A stretch of DNA of 41,074 nucleotides, taken from positions 1 through 41,074 of the forward strand of contig JAFEAB010000091.1 of the NCBI GenBank assembly GCA_018266615.1, read 5' to 3'. This stretch comes from Bacteroidota bacterium. Its GTDB lineage: Bacteria; Bacteroidota; Bacteroidia; Chitinophagales; Chitinophagaceae. Below, one piece after another: positions 33,824 to 41,074 of this stretch. The position numbers and the translations under genes were made by a program. Each line of letters starts with the position of its first letter. The first letter of the stretch is position 1. Below the pieces are notes generated by a model that saw nothing but the letters and a program-made list of their open reading frames with translations, did no database searches and was not told the DNA's origin.

Positions 33824-35983
33824 TTACCTCCCACCGGGTGGGCAATGTTGCCGTAGAAAATTGCTGTACAATGTTTTTAAATGGGCAAAAGTCCCCTTCC
33901 CTTCACTGATTCCATGCGTACGGTTGGGATAGGGCATAAAAGAAAATTGCTTACCATTAACCACCAAAGCATTGATGAGCTGTTCGGCATTATCATAATG
34001 TACATTATCATCGCCCGTGCCATGTATATACAATAAATCTCCCTGCAGGCCCTGCGCCTTGGTAACCGGCGAATTGCGGATATAATCCTCCATATTTTCC
34101 TGCGGAAGGCCCATATACCGTTCCTGGTAAATATTATCGTAATTCAGCATGTTGGTAATGGCGGCAATGGCGATCCCGGTTTTAAATAAATCGGGATACA
34201 TGAACATTAAGTTAAGGGTGGATGCTCCGCCTCCACTCCATCCCCAAACGGCGGTACGGCTTTTATCAATATAGGGAAGTTCTAATATTTTTTTAAACCC
34301 ATTGGCCATATCGCGGATATTAATATCTCCAATTTTACGATAAATGGCTTTACGCCAACCGGCACCTTTTAACACGGGCGTTCCGCGGTTATCAATCCCC
34401 ACCTGCACATAGCCATCAGCCGCCATATCGCCATCATATAAAAAATTATCCTGCTCTCCATATTCATCTTCGGTAACCGATTTGGCAGGTTCGCCATATA
34501 CATACATCACCACCGGGTATTTCTTAGAAGGATCAAAATTATCAGGCTTGTGAACCCAGGCATCCAATAATATATTATCCTCTGTCTTTATTTGGAAAAA
34601 CTCCACCTGGCTATTGGTCTCCCTTCTTATGTTGTTAGCAATTGATTTCGCTTTATTAACCGGCCGGTTATCCGGGAGGGTTATCCATTCAGAAACCCGG
34701 GGTGTATTATGACTACTAAAAGCATGGTAAGCCATTTTTGCGGTTGAGGATATATTGTAAGTATGCGTTCCCTCCAGTTTTTTATCACTCACCAATTCTG
34801 CCTCATCCTTATTTGATTTTCCATCATACTTTATTTTGTATAAATACAATTGGGTGGCATTATTGGGAGAAGCGGAAAAATAAATATATCCGTTTGTCTC
34901 ATCAATCCCTTTTATTTCCCCAATATCATAATTCCCTTTGGTGATTAATGAAGTGGATTTTCCATCCCGGCTTATCTTATAGATATGACGCCATCCGTCT
35001 TTTTCACTAATCCATAAAAAATCCTGTCCGTTATTGATGAAAATCCAGGGACTGCTGTCATCGGGCACATCCACCCAGGATGGATCACTCTCGGCCCAGA
35101 ATGTACGTGCCGACCCATCGTTGGCATTACAATATATCAGCCTGCTTTCCTGTTGCCTGCGGTTAAGTTGTTGAACGATTATTTCACCTTTGCTCACCCA
35201 GTCCATTCGCGGGATATAAAGCTCTGCAGGATCGCCTTCAATATTCATCCATTTAATGCCGCCACCACTTACCGATATAACACCAATCCGTGCAGGGGAA
35301 GGAGACTGGCCGGCCTTTGGATATTCAATCGGAATAATACGCGAATACGGGCTATCCGTTGTATTGATCATGTAATAATCCCTGATCTTATTGGCATCCA
35401 GGTGCCAAAAGGCAATTTTTGTTCCATCGGGGCTCCAGCGGAATCCATCCTGACATTTGAATTCTTCCTCATATACCCAGTCGAACGTTCCGTTTATCAT
35501 TTTCCGGGTTCCATCATTTGTTAACTTTTTGGAAAAACCCGAGGAGGCATCTTCCACAAAAATATTATGTTCACTTACATAAGCCACCTGGTTTCCATCC
35601 GGAGACAACTTGGCAAACATCAGCGATTGTGAGGGCCTGTCTTTCCCCACCTGGCGAAGCCGCTTGCTGGCTATATCCAATAACCAGTAATCGCCGCGGG
35701 TACGGTCCCGCCATACTTTTACCGTGTTGGTAAAGAATAAAACTTTTCGCCCATCATTAGAAAAAGCAAAAGACTGTGGGCGGAGGGTCTCCATGCCGGA
35801 AGGCGTTAACTGTTCCCTGGAAACCAAAACAGTTTCCCCTTCTGTCCGGGGATCTATTCGAACCAAACTCCCCTCTTTAAATTTCGTATATGCAAGACCG
35901 TCAGTCGTCCAGTTAATTTTTTGTGACCAGGAGGGGGAATAGCTGATAACGAAAAAAAGGAGAACGATATAGGATTTAAGCAT
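33824..35983 (-). CDS. Exported S9 family peptidase, dipeptidyl peptidase IV-like
   Basis: Cleaves dipeptides (typically X-Pro) from peptide N-termini in the periplasm or at the cell surface. The 719-residue protein has a signal peptide (about 1-20, ending SWS) and an N-terminal beta-propeller (about 30-460). That part includes the WVYEEEF motif (the Glu pair that holds the substrate amino terminus in DPP-IV). The alpha/beta hydrolase domain has Ser583 in GWSGGG, Asp658/659 in HGTGDDNVHYD and His690 in NRTHGISEG. The complete triad and the Glu pair support DPP-IV over an acylaminoacyl peptidase. Confidence 0.94.
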   Translation of the reverse strand: MLKSYIVLLFFVISYSPSWSQKINWTTDGLAYTKFKEGSLVRIDPRTEGETVLVSREQLTPSGMETLRPQSFAFSNDGRKVLFFTNTVKVWRDRTRGDYWLLDIASKRLRQVGKDRPSQSLMFAKLSPDGNQVAYVSEHNIFVEDASSGFSKKLTNDGTRKMINGTFDWVYEEEFKCQDGFRWSPDGTKIAFWHLDANKIRDYYMINTTDSPYSRIIPIEYPKAGQSPSPARIGVISVSGGGIKWMNIEGDPAELYIPRMDWVSKGEIIVQQLNRRQQESRLIYCNANDGSARTFWAESDPSWVDVPDDSSPWIFINNGQDFLWISEKDGWRHIYKISRDGKSTSLITKGNYDIGEIKGIDETNGYIYFSASPNNATQLYLYKIKYDGKSNKDEAELVSDKKLEGTHTYNISSTAKMAYHAFSSHNTPRVSEWITLPDNRPVNKAKSIANNIRRETNSQVEFFQIKTEDNILLDAWVHKPDNFDPSKKYPVVMYVYGEPAKSVTEDEYGEQDNFLYDGDMAADGYVQVGIDNRGTPVLKGAGWRKAIYRKIGDINIRDMANGFKKILELPYIDKSRTAVWGWSGGGASTLNLMFMYPDLFKTGIAIAAITNMLNYDNIYQERYMGLPQENMEDYIRNSPVTKAQGLQGDLLYIHGTGDDNVHYDNAEQLINALVVNGKQFSFMPYPNRTHGISEGKGTFAHLKTLYSNFLRQHCPPGGR

Positions 35984-36056
35984 TATGATGATTTTTAATC
36001 GCGATAAAATTAGCCAAAAGCCCCTATCAAAAACCCTTGTTGATATAAAAACATCT

Positions 36057-36064
36057 TAATTTTG
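36057..36064 (+). promoter_or_regulatory. Putative -7 element of the S4-trmD unit
   Basis: TAATTTTG matches TAnnTTTG exactly, and a TTG lies 17 nt upstream (36037-36039). The element covers the in-frame TTG at 36062, so translation more likely begins at the ATG at 36080. Confidence 0.45.
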
Positions 36065-36079
36065 AAAATAAGGTTAGCC

Positions 36080-36466
36080 ATGGAGAGAGAAAAACCCAGA
36101 TTGGATAAATATTTGTGGGCCATTCGGATTTTTAAAACCCGGAGTCTGGCGGCAGATGCCTGTAATGCCAATAAGGTTAAATTAAACGGACAACCGGTGA
36201 AACCCGCTAAATCCGTATCGGTGGGCGATGACTATGAGGTAAAAACCGAGTCAAGGAAATGGCTGATCAAGGTAACCGGCCTGCTTCAGCAAAGAGTTCC
36301 CTTTTCAGAGGCTGTAAAATTTTACCTGGATCTTACTCCGGAAGAAGAATTAAACAAACCACGGATTCAGGTTGCTTCTTTCCATACCGGTAAACGACTA
36401 AGTAAAATAGGCAGGCCCACCAAAAAGCAAAAAAGAGATCTCGACGAATTTTTATCGGACGATTAA
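36080..36466 (+). CDS. S4-domain RNA-binding protein, Hsp15-like
   Basis: Hsp15 (HslR) binds stalled 50S subunits carrying peptidyl-tRNA and helps recycle them. The 128-residue product has an N-terminal S4 domain ([31 protein letters not shown], then [13 protein letters not shown]). Its basic C-terminal tail has [21 protein letters not shown], as is typical of the family. The ATG at 36080 is preceded by AAGG, so it is chosen over a TTG at 36062. The stop is 2 nt before the trmD ATG, so both RNA-related genes form one unit. Confidence 0.88.
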   Translation: MEREKPRLDKYLWAIRIFKTRSLAADACNANKVKLNGQPVKPAKSVSVGDDYEVKTESRKWLIKVTGLLQQRVPFSEAVKFYLDLTPEEELNKPRIQVASFHTGKRLSKIGRPTKKQKRDLDEFLSDD

Positions 36467-36468
36467 CC

Positions 36469-37152
36469 ATGCGAATAGACATTATTTCCGTTGTACCCGA
36501 TTTACTTTCGGGCCCTTTCTCCCACTCTATCCTCAAACGGGCAAGGGAAAGGGGCCTACTCGAAGTCAACGTCATCAACCTCCGCGATTATACCACCTAT
36601 GCCCGAGCCCAGGTAGATGATTATCCCTTTGGCGGGGGCGCCGGCATGGTATTGATGATTGAACCCCTGGTTAATGCCATGGAAGCCCTGCAGAAGGAAA
36701 CACATTACGATGAAATAATTTTTCTTACCCCCGATGGCCAAACCTTAAACCAGCAAATGGCTAACCAGCTTTCGCTGAAACAAAACCTGCTCCTGTTTTG
36801 CGGCCACTATAAAGGCATTGATCAACGATTCCGCGATCATTTCATTACCTGCGAAATTTCAATCGGCGATTATGTGCTTAGCGGTGGCGAACTCGCTGCT
36901 GCCGTACTTACCGATGCCATCGGCAGGCTTATACCGGGCGTTCTTAATGATGAAAGTTCTGCGCTTTCCGATTCCTTCCAGGACCATCTCCTGGCCCCAC
37001 CCGTTTATACCCGTCCCGAAACCTTCCGGGGATGGCAGGTACCCGAAGTACTGATGAGCGGAAACCATAAACGGATTGAAGACTGGCGTTATGAGGAAGC
37101 AGTTAGGCGTACCCGTGAGCGAAGACCCGATTTGCTCGAAGACAAAGACTAA
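36469..37152 (+). CDS. trmD: tRNA (guanine-N1)-methyltransferase TrmD
   Basis: Methylates N1 of G37 in tRNAs to prevent frameshifting. It is a SPOUT-class enzyme with a knotted SAM site. The 227-residue length is typical. The hallmarks are [43 protein letters not shown], the SAM loop [15 protein letters not shown] and [15 protein letters not shown]. The C-terminal helical part has [17 protein letters not shown]. It is not in the usual rpsP-rimM-trmD-rplS order; here it follows an S4-domain gene. Confidence 0.97.
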   Translation: MRIDIISVVPDLLSGPFSHSILKRARERGLLEVNVINLRDYTTYARAQVDDYPFGGGAGMVLMIEPLVNAMEALQKETHYDEIIFLTPDGQTLNQQMANQLSLKQNLLLFCGHYKGIDQRFRDHFITCEISIGDYVLSGGELAAAVLTDAIGRLIPGVLNDESSALSDSFQDHLLAPPVYTRPETFRGWQVPEVLMSGNHKRIEDWRYEEAVRRTRERRPDLLEDKD

Positions 37153-37268
37153 GTTTCCCCATTTCTTTCCCTACCTCCAATCGGGAATTCATTATTACCC
37201 TAACCTATTTCGGCATTTGCCATTTATGCAGTGCCAAATCCCAAGCCCCGTTTTAAATGGAAGCGGCG

Positions 37269-37276
37269 TATTTTTG
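37269..37276 (+). promoter_or_regulatory. Putative -7 element of adenine deaminase
   Basis: TATTTTTG matches TAnnTTTG exactly and ends 21 nt before the ATG at 37298. It supports this start over the longer open frame that runs back into trmD. Confidence 0.4.
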
Positions 37277-37297
37277 CAGCTACACAAAAAAACCATC

Positions 37298-38938
37298 ATG
37301 GTATCCTTTTTCGAATCAGGAAATATTATTGACATTTTCCAAAAATCCATTTTTTACGGCCAGGTAGAGGTAGGAAATGGGAAAATTGTTTCTATCCAAA
37401 ACCTGGGCGAAGAAAAGGAAAATGAAAAGTTTATTTTACCCGGCTTTATCGACAGCCATGTGCATGTGGAGAGTTCGATGCTCATCCCCTCAGCCTTTGC
37501 CCGCATGGCCGTAGTACATGGCACCGTGGGCACCATCAGCGATCCGCACGAGATTGCCAACGTATGCGGTATGGATGGAGTAAGGTATATGATTGAGAAT
37601 GGGAAAAAAGTTCCCTTTAAATTCAACTTTGGAGCGCCAAGCTGTGTACCCGCCACCCACTTCGAAACCGCAGGTGCAACCCTTACGGTAACAGATGTGG
37701 AAGAATTATTGGCCGACCCACAAATTTTATACCTCAGCGAAATGATGAATTTCCCCGGGGTGTTAAACAAAGATCCGGAAGTGCTGGCAAAAATTGCGGC
37801 AGCAAAAAAAGCAGGAAAGCCTATAGATGGCCATGCTCCCGGACTGCGGGGAGAAACCGCCAAACAATATATTGATGCCGGAATTTCTACCGACCACGAA
37901 TGTTTTACGGAAGAGGAAGCAGCAGATAAACTGAAATACGGAATGAAAATTCTCATCCGCGAAGGAAGTGCTGCAAAAAATTTCGAAGCCCTCATCGGAC
38001 TCTTACACAAGCATCCGGATGACATCATGTTTTGCAGCGATGATAAGCACCCCGACAGCCTGGAACTGGGGCACATCAACAGCCTTTGCGCCCGCGCCAT
38101 TGCTTACGGCATTCCCCTGTTTCATGTTTTGAAAGCCGCCTGTATTAATCCGGTTGAACATTACAAAATGGATGTTGGCCTGTTACGCAAAGGCGACCCG
38201 GCAGATTTTATCATGATTGAAGACCTCGAAAATTTTGAAGTATTCAAAACCTTCATCAACGGCCAACTGGTAGCCGAAAAAGGTAAAACCCATATCCCCA
38301 TTATTTCCGATAAAGCCATCAACCGGTTTCATTGCAACCCCATTTCTGCAAACTCCTTACAAGTTCCCTTCCACGGGCAAACAGAAATCGATGTGATAGA
38401 AGCACTCGATGGACAACTCATCACCAACTGCCTCCCATTTGCACCCCGGATTTTACAAAATCAAATTATCACCTGCCCCGAAAAGGATATTCTCAAAATT
38501 GCCGTAATCAACCGCTATAAACCCGCCAGACCTGCCGTAGCCTTCATCAAAAACTTTGGAATAAAAAAAGGAGCTATTGCATCTTCCGTTGCGCACGACA
38601 GCCACAATATTGTAGCCGTTGGGATAGACGATGAATCCCTCACCCGGGCCATCAACCTGATTATTAAAGCCCATGGGGGTATCTGCGCCATTTGCGATCA
38701 AACAGAAAAAATTATTGAACTTCCTGTTGCCGGATTAATGAGCCTGAACGATGGCTATAATGTATCAAAAGCCTATACCCAACTTGATAATTTTGTAAAA
38801 ACCAGCATGGGCTCTACCCTGGCCTCTCCCTTTATGACGCTCTCGTTTATGGCCCTCCTGGTTATTCCACACATAAAGCTCAGCGATATGGGATTGTTTG
38901 ATGGAGATCGTTTCCGATTTATTCATCAGGTTAGCTAA
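37298..38938 (+). CDS. ade: Adenine deaminase
   Basis: Converts adenine to hypoxanthine and ammonia; it is a metal-dependent amidohydrolase of the Ade (YerA/AdeC) type. The 546-residue protein has metal-binding [13 protein letters not shown] near residue 50, [38 protein letters not shown] and [12 protein letters not shown]. The C-terminal Ade-specific domain includes [30 protein letters not shown]. The frame is open from 37076, but those residues overlap trmD and look non-coding. It could deaminate the adenine that AMP nucleosidase makes at the other end of the window. Confidence 0.95.
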   Translation: MVSFFESGNIIDIFQKSIFYGQVEVGNGKIVSIQNLGEEKENEKFILPGFIDSHVHVESSMLIPSAFARMAVVHGTVGTISDPHEIANVCGMDGVRYMIENGKKVPFKFNFGAPSCVPATHFETAGATLTVTDVEELLADPQILYLSEMMNFPGVLNKDPEVLAKIAAAKKAGKPIDGHAPGLRGETAKQYIDAGISTDHECFTEEEAADKLKYGMKILIREGSAAKNFEALIGLLHKHPDDIMFCSDDKHPDSLELGHINSLCARAIAYGIPLFHVLKAACINPVEHYKMDVGLLRKGDPADFIMIEDLENFEVFKTFINGQLVAEKGKTHIPIISDKAINRFHCNPISANSLQVPFHGQTEIDVIEALDGQLITNCLPFAPRILQNQIITCPEKDILKIAVINRYKPARPAVAFIKNFGIKKGAIASSVAHDSHNIVAVGIDDESLTRAINLIIKAHGGICAICDQTEKIIELPVAGLMSLNDGYNVSKAYTQLDNFVKTSMGSTLASPFMTLSFMALLVIPHIKLSDMGLFDGDRFRFIHQVS

Positions 38939-38950
38939 GTAGGCATTCCC

Positions 38951-39046
38951 ATTCGTGCATTCGTGGCTTTGCATTCGTGCATTCGTGGCTCATGCATTCA
39001 ATTCGTGCATTCGTGGCTTAGGTATTTCATTTGTGCATTCGTGGCT
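38951..39046. repeat. 28-bp tandem repeat block 1 (four copies)
   Basis: Copies of ATTCGTGCATTCGTGGCT start at 38951, 38973, 39001 and 39029. The last three are spaced exactly 28 bp, and the linker is CATGCATTCA-like. Within each unit TGCAT and ATGCA can pair across nine bases. Confidence 0.9.
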
Positions 39047-39228
39047 TTGATATATTGCCCTATTTAGCGAGCAAAATAAATTTTAATCAAACTGAAATTT
39101 CATTAGCCATTTTCTTTTGTTCGGATTTTTCCCAGTTTTATTTTCGCCCCCGGGGTGGGGGCAGCAAAGCGCCTTAATATTTTTCAACATTCATATCGTT
39201 TCGCATTTCTCCAAAAGGGCCCACATTC
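39047..39228. repeat. 182-bp segment, copy 1
   Basis: Begins TTGATATATTGCCC, contains the GC-rich core at 39147-39171, and runs to the next tandem block. It matches 39382-39563 without gaps at an offset of 335 bp, with about six base differences. Confidence 0.9.
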
Positions 39229-39381
39229 ATTCGTTCATTCGTGGCTTATGAATTCGTGCATTCGTGGCTCATGCATTTCATTCGTGCATTCGTGGCTCAT
39301 GCATTCAATTCGTGCATTCGTGGCTCATGCATTTCATTCGTGCATTCGTGGCTCATGCATTTCATTTGTGCATTCGTGGCT
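39229..39381. repeat. 28-bp tandem repeat block 2 (six copies)
   Basis: Units start at 39229 (variant), 39252, 39280, 39308, 39336 and 39364. From 39252 on the spacing is exactly 28 bp. The last unit carries the ATTTGTG variant that also ends block 1, as expected if the whole 335-bp unit was duplicated. Confidence 0.92.
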
Positions 39382-39563
39382 TTGATATATTGCCCTATTT
39401 AGCGAGCAAAATAAATTTTAATCAAACTGAAATTTCATTAGCCATTTTCTTTTGTTCGGATTTTTCCCGGTTTTATTTTTGCCCCCGGGGTGGGGGCAGC
39501 AAAGCGCCCTAAAATTTTTCAACATTTATATCGTTTCGCATTTCTCCAAAAGAGCCCACATTC
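39382..39563. repeat. 182-bp segment, copy 2
   Basis: Same segment as 39047-39228, also lying between two tandem blocks. Its GC-rich core is at 39482-39506. Differences from copy 1 are single-base changes only. Confidence 0.9.
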
Positions 39564-39701
39564 ATTCGTGCATTCGTGCATTCGAGGCTTATGCATTTCA
39601 TTCGTGCATTCGTGGCTCATACATTCCATTCGTGCATTCGTGGCTTATGCATTCCATTCGTGCATTCGTGGTTTATGCATTCAATTCGTGCATTCGTGGC
39701 T
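39564..39701. repeat. 28-bp tandem repeat block 3 (five copies)
   Basis: Starts with a short extra ATTCGTGC, then units at 39572 (CGAGGCT variant), 39600, 39628, 39656 (GTGGTTT variant) and 39684, spaced exactly 28 bp. It ends 31 nt before the stop codon of the lipoprotein gene. Confidence 0.92.
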
Positions 39702-39732
39702 TACCGGAATAATCTCCCAAAAGGACCACTTC

Positions 39733-40149
39733 CTATTTCACCGCCGTTGCCTTTACTACAGAAATGGCCACACTGTCGGTTCCTTTTGCCGCAAAATATT
39801 TGGTCTTAAAAGAAGTAGTTTGGCCTGGAGCAATAACCTCAAAAACCGTTTCATGATCCTCCTCCAGCAACACCCCGGTTTTGCTGAAAAAACGGAGCCG
39901 CAATTCTATATCCTTATAGGAAACCATCTTCGCTTTGTTTTCAATTTCCCCCTTCACTACGGTTTGTCCAACTAAGTTCCTTTTGTCCTTTCCATTCACG
40001 GTAAGGAATTTTTCAGGTGCCTTAGCCTCAATTTCCACAAGGGTTAATTTTCCCTTTTCATACCTATCCGCCTGTTTATCCGCCCCTTTTTCATTTCCGC
40101 AGGAAGCAAGAACCAGGATCCCCAAAATGGCAAAAAATATTCTTTTCAT
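39733..40149 (-). CDS. Small lipoprotein, function unknown
   Basis: The 138-residue product has a lipoprotein signal peptide with lipobox LASC (Cys at about residue 17). A charged linker (GNEKGADKQADRYEKG) and one compact domain rich in beta-strand residues follow (TVVKGEIENKAKMVSYKDIELRLRF, then TVFEVIAPGQTTSFKTKYF). The pattern resembles FxLyD-like or DUF3426-like domains that carry an added immunoglobulin-like fold, but I cannot assign a family. It is transcribed divergently from upp and ends beside the repeat locus. Confidence 0.8.
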   Translation of the reverse strand: MKRIFFAILGILVLASCGNEKGADKQADRYEKGKLTLVEIEAKAPEKFLTVNGKDKRNLVGQTVVKGEIENKAKMVSYKDIELRLRFFSKTGVLLEEDHETVFEVIAPGQTTSFKTKYFAAKGTDSVAISVVKATAVK

Positions 40150-40209
40150 GGTTTGAAGGCAAATGTCTTTTCAAATTAAAGGCTTTACCCCGATTTCTTT
40201 CCCAATTTG

Positions 40210-40240
40210 TTTGTTAATGGTTAGAAAAATGATATTATTG
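40210..40240 (+). promoter_or_regulatory. Putative promoter of upp
   Basis: TTTG (40210-40213), a 19-nt spacer and TATTATTG (40233-40240) match the Bacteroidota consensus with one mismatch. Spacing is ideal. A start near 40247 fits translation from the ATG at 40289. Confidence 0.5.
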
Positions 40241-40288
40241 CGTGTTTGCCACCCAACATCCCGGCATCACCCCCTTAATAATTGTTTT

Positions 40289-40939
40289 ATGGTCAGGAAT
40301 CTAAGCGCCGAACATTCGCTAATCAGTAACTGGGTTTCCGAATTGAGGGATATTAATATCCAGCAGGATCGCATGCGTTTTCGCCGAAATTTAGAACGGA
40401 TTGCCGAAGTGATAGGTTACGAAATCAGCAAACAACTGCCCTCCACCCAAATTGAAGTAACCACACCCATGGGCGCCGCCGATTGCCAGGTACTGGAACA
40501 ACAACCCGTTCTGGCAACCATCCTGCGGGCCGGGCTCGCCATGCACAACGGGCTTCTTAATTATTTCGACCGGGCCGATAATGCCTTTCTTAGCGCCTAC
40601 CGCAAACACAACCCCGATGGCAGTTTCGATATCAGCCTCGAGTACATGAGCTGCCCCGATCTGGAAGGCCGGATCATTATCATCAGCGATCCCATGCTGG
40701 CCACCGGGTCCTCCCTCGTAAAATGCATCCAGCAGCTTAAAAATGAAGGCGATATTCGGGAATTGCATATAGTTTGCGCCATAGCCTGCACCGTGGGTAT
40801 CGAATATGTGCTTCGGGAAGTCCCCAAAGCCATTGTATGGTGCGGAGCCATCGACGACGAGCTAACCGCAAAAGGCTACATTGTACCCGGATTGGGGGAT
40901 GCCGGCGACCTGGCCTATGGAGCCAAAACCCAGAACTAA
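40289..40939 (+). CDS. upp: Uracil phosphoribosyltransferase
   Basis: Makes UMP from uracil and PRPP (pyrimidine salvage). The 216-residue protein from ATG 40289 has the usual length. It shows ATILRAGLAMHNGLLNYF, the PRPP-binding loop IIIISDPMLATGSSLVKCI and the C-terminal uracil-binding stretch YIVPGLGDAGDLAYG. The frame is open back to 40163, but the extra residues are not family-like and would precede the predicted promoter. It diverges from the lipoprotein gene. Confidence 0.95.
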   Translation: MVRNLSAEHSLISNWVSELRDINIQQDRMRFRRNLERIAEVIGYEISKQLPSTQIEVTTPMGAADCQVLEQQPVLATILRAGLAMHNGLLNYFDRADNAFLSAYRKHNPDGSFDISLEYMSCPDLEGRIIIISDPMLATGSSLVKCIQQLKNEGDIRELHIVCAIACTVGIEYVLREVPKAIVWCGAIDDELTAKGYIVPGLGDAGDLAYGAKTQN

Positions 40940-41035
40940 TTGAAAAATAAACCCTGTGAACTTTGTTAAAGAAGATAACCGGATTCTGCTTTTTAGCACA
41001 ATTGTTTATCTTTATTTTTTGAATATAATAAGATA

Positions 41036-41074
41036 ATGAGAAAAATTCTCTTTTACCTGGTTGCTATCCTTTTC
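41036..41074 (+). CDS. Start of an exported protein, cut by the window end
   Basis: ATG at 41036 opens a frame of 13 codons (MRKILFYLVAILF) to the end of the window. A basic start followed by a hydrophobic run looks like a signal peptide. An AT-rich region upstream could hold a promoter. No further identification is possible. Confidence 0.5.
   Translation, partial: MRKILFYLVAILF

Larger units (their letters stand above)
38939..39732. repeat. Nested repeat locus between convergent genes
   Basis: This gap contains three blocks of a 28-bp tandem repeat and two copies of a longer segment (listed separately). The consensus of the short unit contains ATTCGTGCATTCGTGGCT. Several overlapping open frames translate the repeat into CIRGSCI/FHSC-type peptides. 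These are by-products of the repeat and not genes. Confidence 0.9.

Noticed and set aside
37076..37297. 74-residue N-terminal extension of adenine deaminase
   Set aside because: It overlaps the end of trmD, has non-coding-like composition, and a -7 element lies at 37269; the family N-terminus begins at the ATG at 37298.
38951..39701. CRISPR array
   Set aside because: The 28-bp units are directly tandem with no unique spacers of regular length, the two longer inserts are copies of each other, and no cas gene is nearby.
39155..39975. Several overlapping plus-strand open frames rich in CIRGSCI/FHSC peptides
   Set aside because: They are translations of the 28-bp repeat in different frames, have no start signals or domains, and one runs antisense into the lipoprotein gene.
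40163..40288. 42-residue N-terminal extension of upp
   Set aside because: It contains the predicted promoter, and the family N-terminus fits the ATG at 40289.

Overview
The window looks like chromosomal DNA of a Bacteroidota bacterium, probably of the Chitinophagia/Sphingobacteriia type. The signs are Bacteroidota-style promoter elements (TAnnTTTG near the start site) upstream of several genes, weak ribosome binding sites, tandem DUF1573 exported proteins, a fused alpha-beta 2-oxoacid dehydrogenase E1, a secreted S9 dipeptidyl peptidase, and histidine kinases with N-terminal TPR repeats. The assignment rests on gene content and motifs only. No rRNA, tRNA, CRISPR array, phage, integrase or transposase gene was recognised.

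Layout. 0.1-4.7 kb (+): AMP nucleosidase, a fused two-domain peptide-type ABC ATPase, queA with a possibly structured leader, and a small Mpo1/DUF962 membrane protein. 4.8-7.0 kb (-): an FkbM-like methyltransferase and an Ldh/MDH-type oxidoreductase. 7.1 kb (+): YebC/TACO1. 7.9-11.6 kb (-): a small membrane protein, a TRIC-like channel and a fused E1 enzyme. 11.7-12.7 kb (+): two DUF1573 proteins ending in a strong terminator. 12.9-17.7 kb (+): a compact sugar-phosphate operon rpiB-HAD-gnd-zwf-pgl that holds the whole oxidative pentose phosphate branch, followed by a class I/II aminotransferase.

19.06-31.03 kb (-) is the most unusual block. In transcription order it has a TPR histidine kinase, a 1394-residue cytosolic kinase with five repeated GAF-like modules, a second TPR kinase, a stand-alone receiver, a receiver fused to a class III nucleotide cyclase, and an HD phosphohydrolase-like domain fused to a YitT/DUF2179 membrane protein. 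No DNA-binding output domain is present. My reading, an inference, is a phosphorelay that controls a cyclic nucleotide, with the HD-YitT fusion as hydrolase, receptor or effector.

31.5-36.0 kb (-): a DUF4242 protein, an APC permease and a DPP-IV-like peptidase. 36.1-38.9 kb (+): an S4 RNA-binding protein, trmD and adenine deaminase. 38.95-39.70 kb is a nested repeat locus: 28-bp tandem repeats in three blocks, separated by two nearly identical 182-bp segments. A diverged copy of part of that segment lies in inverse orientation near 8.4 kb. The window ends with a small lipoprotein (-), upp (+) and the first codons of an exported protein. AMP nucleosidase, adenine deaminase and upp give the window a nucleobase-salvage theme, though the three are not in one operon.
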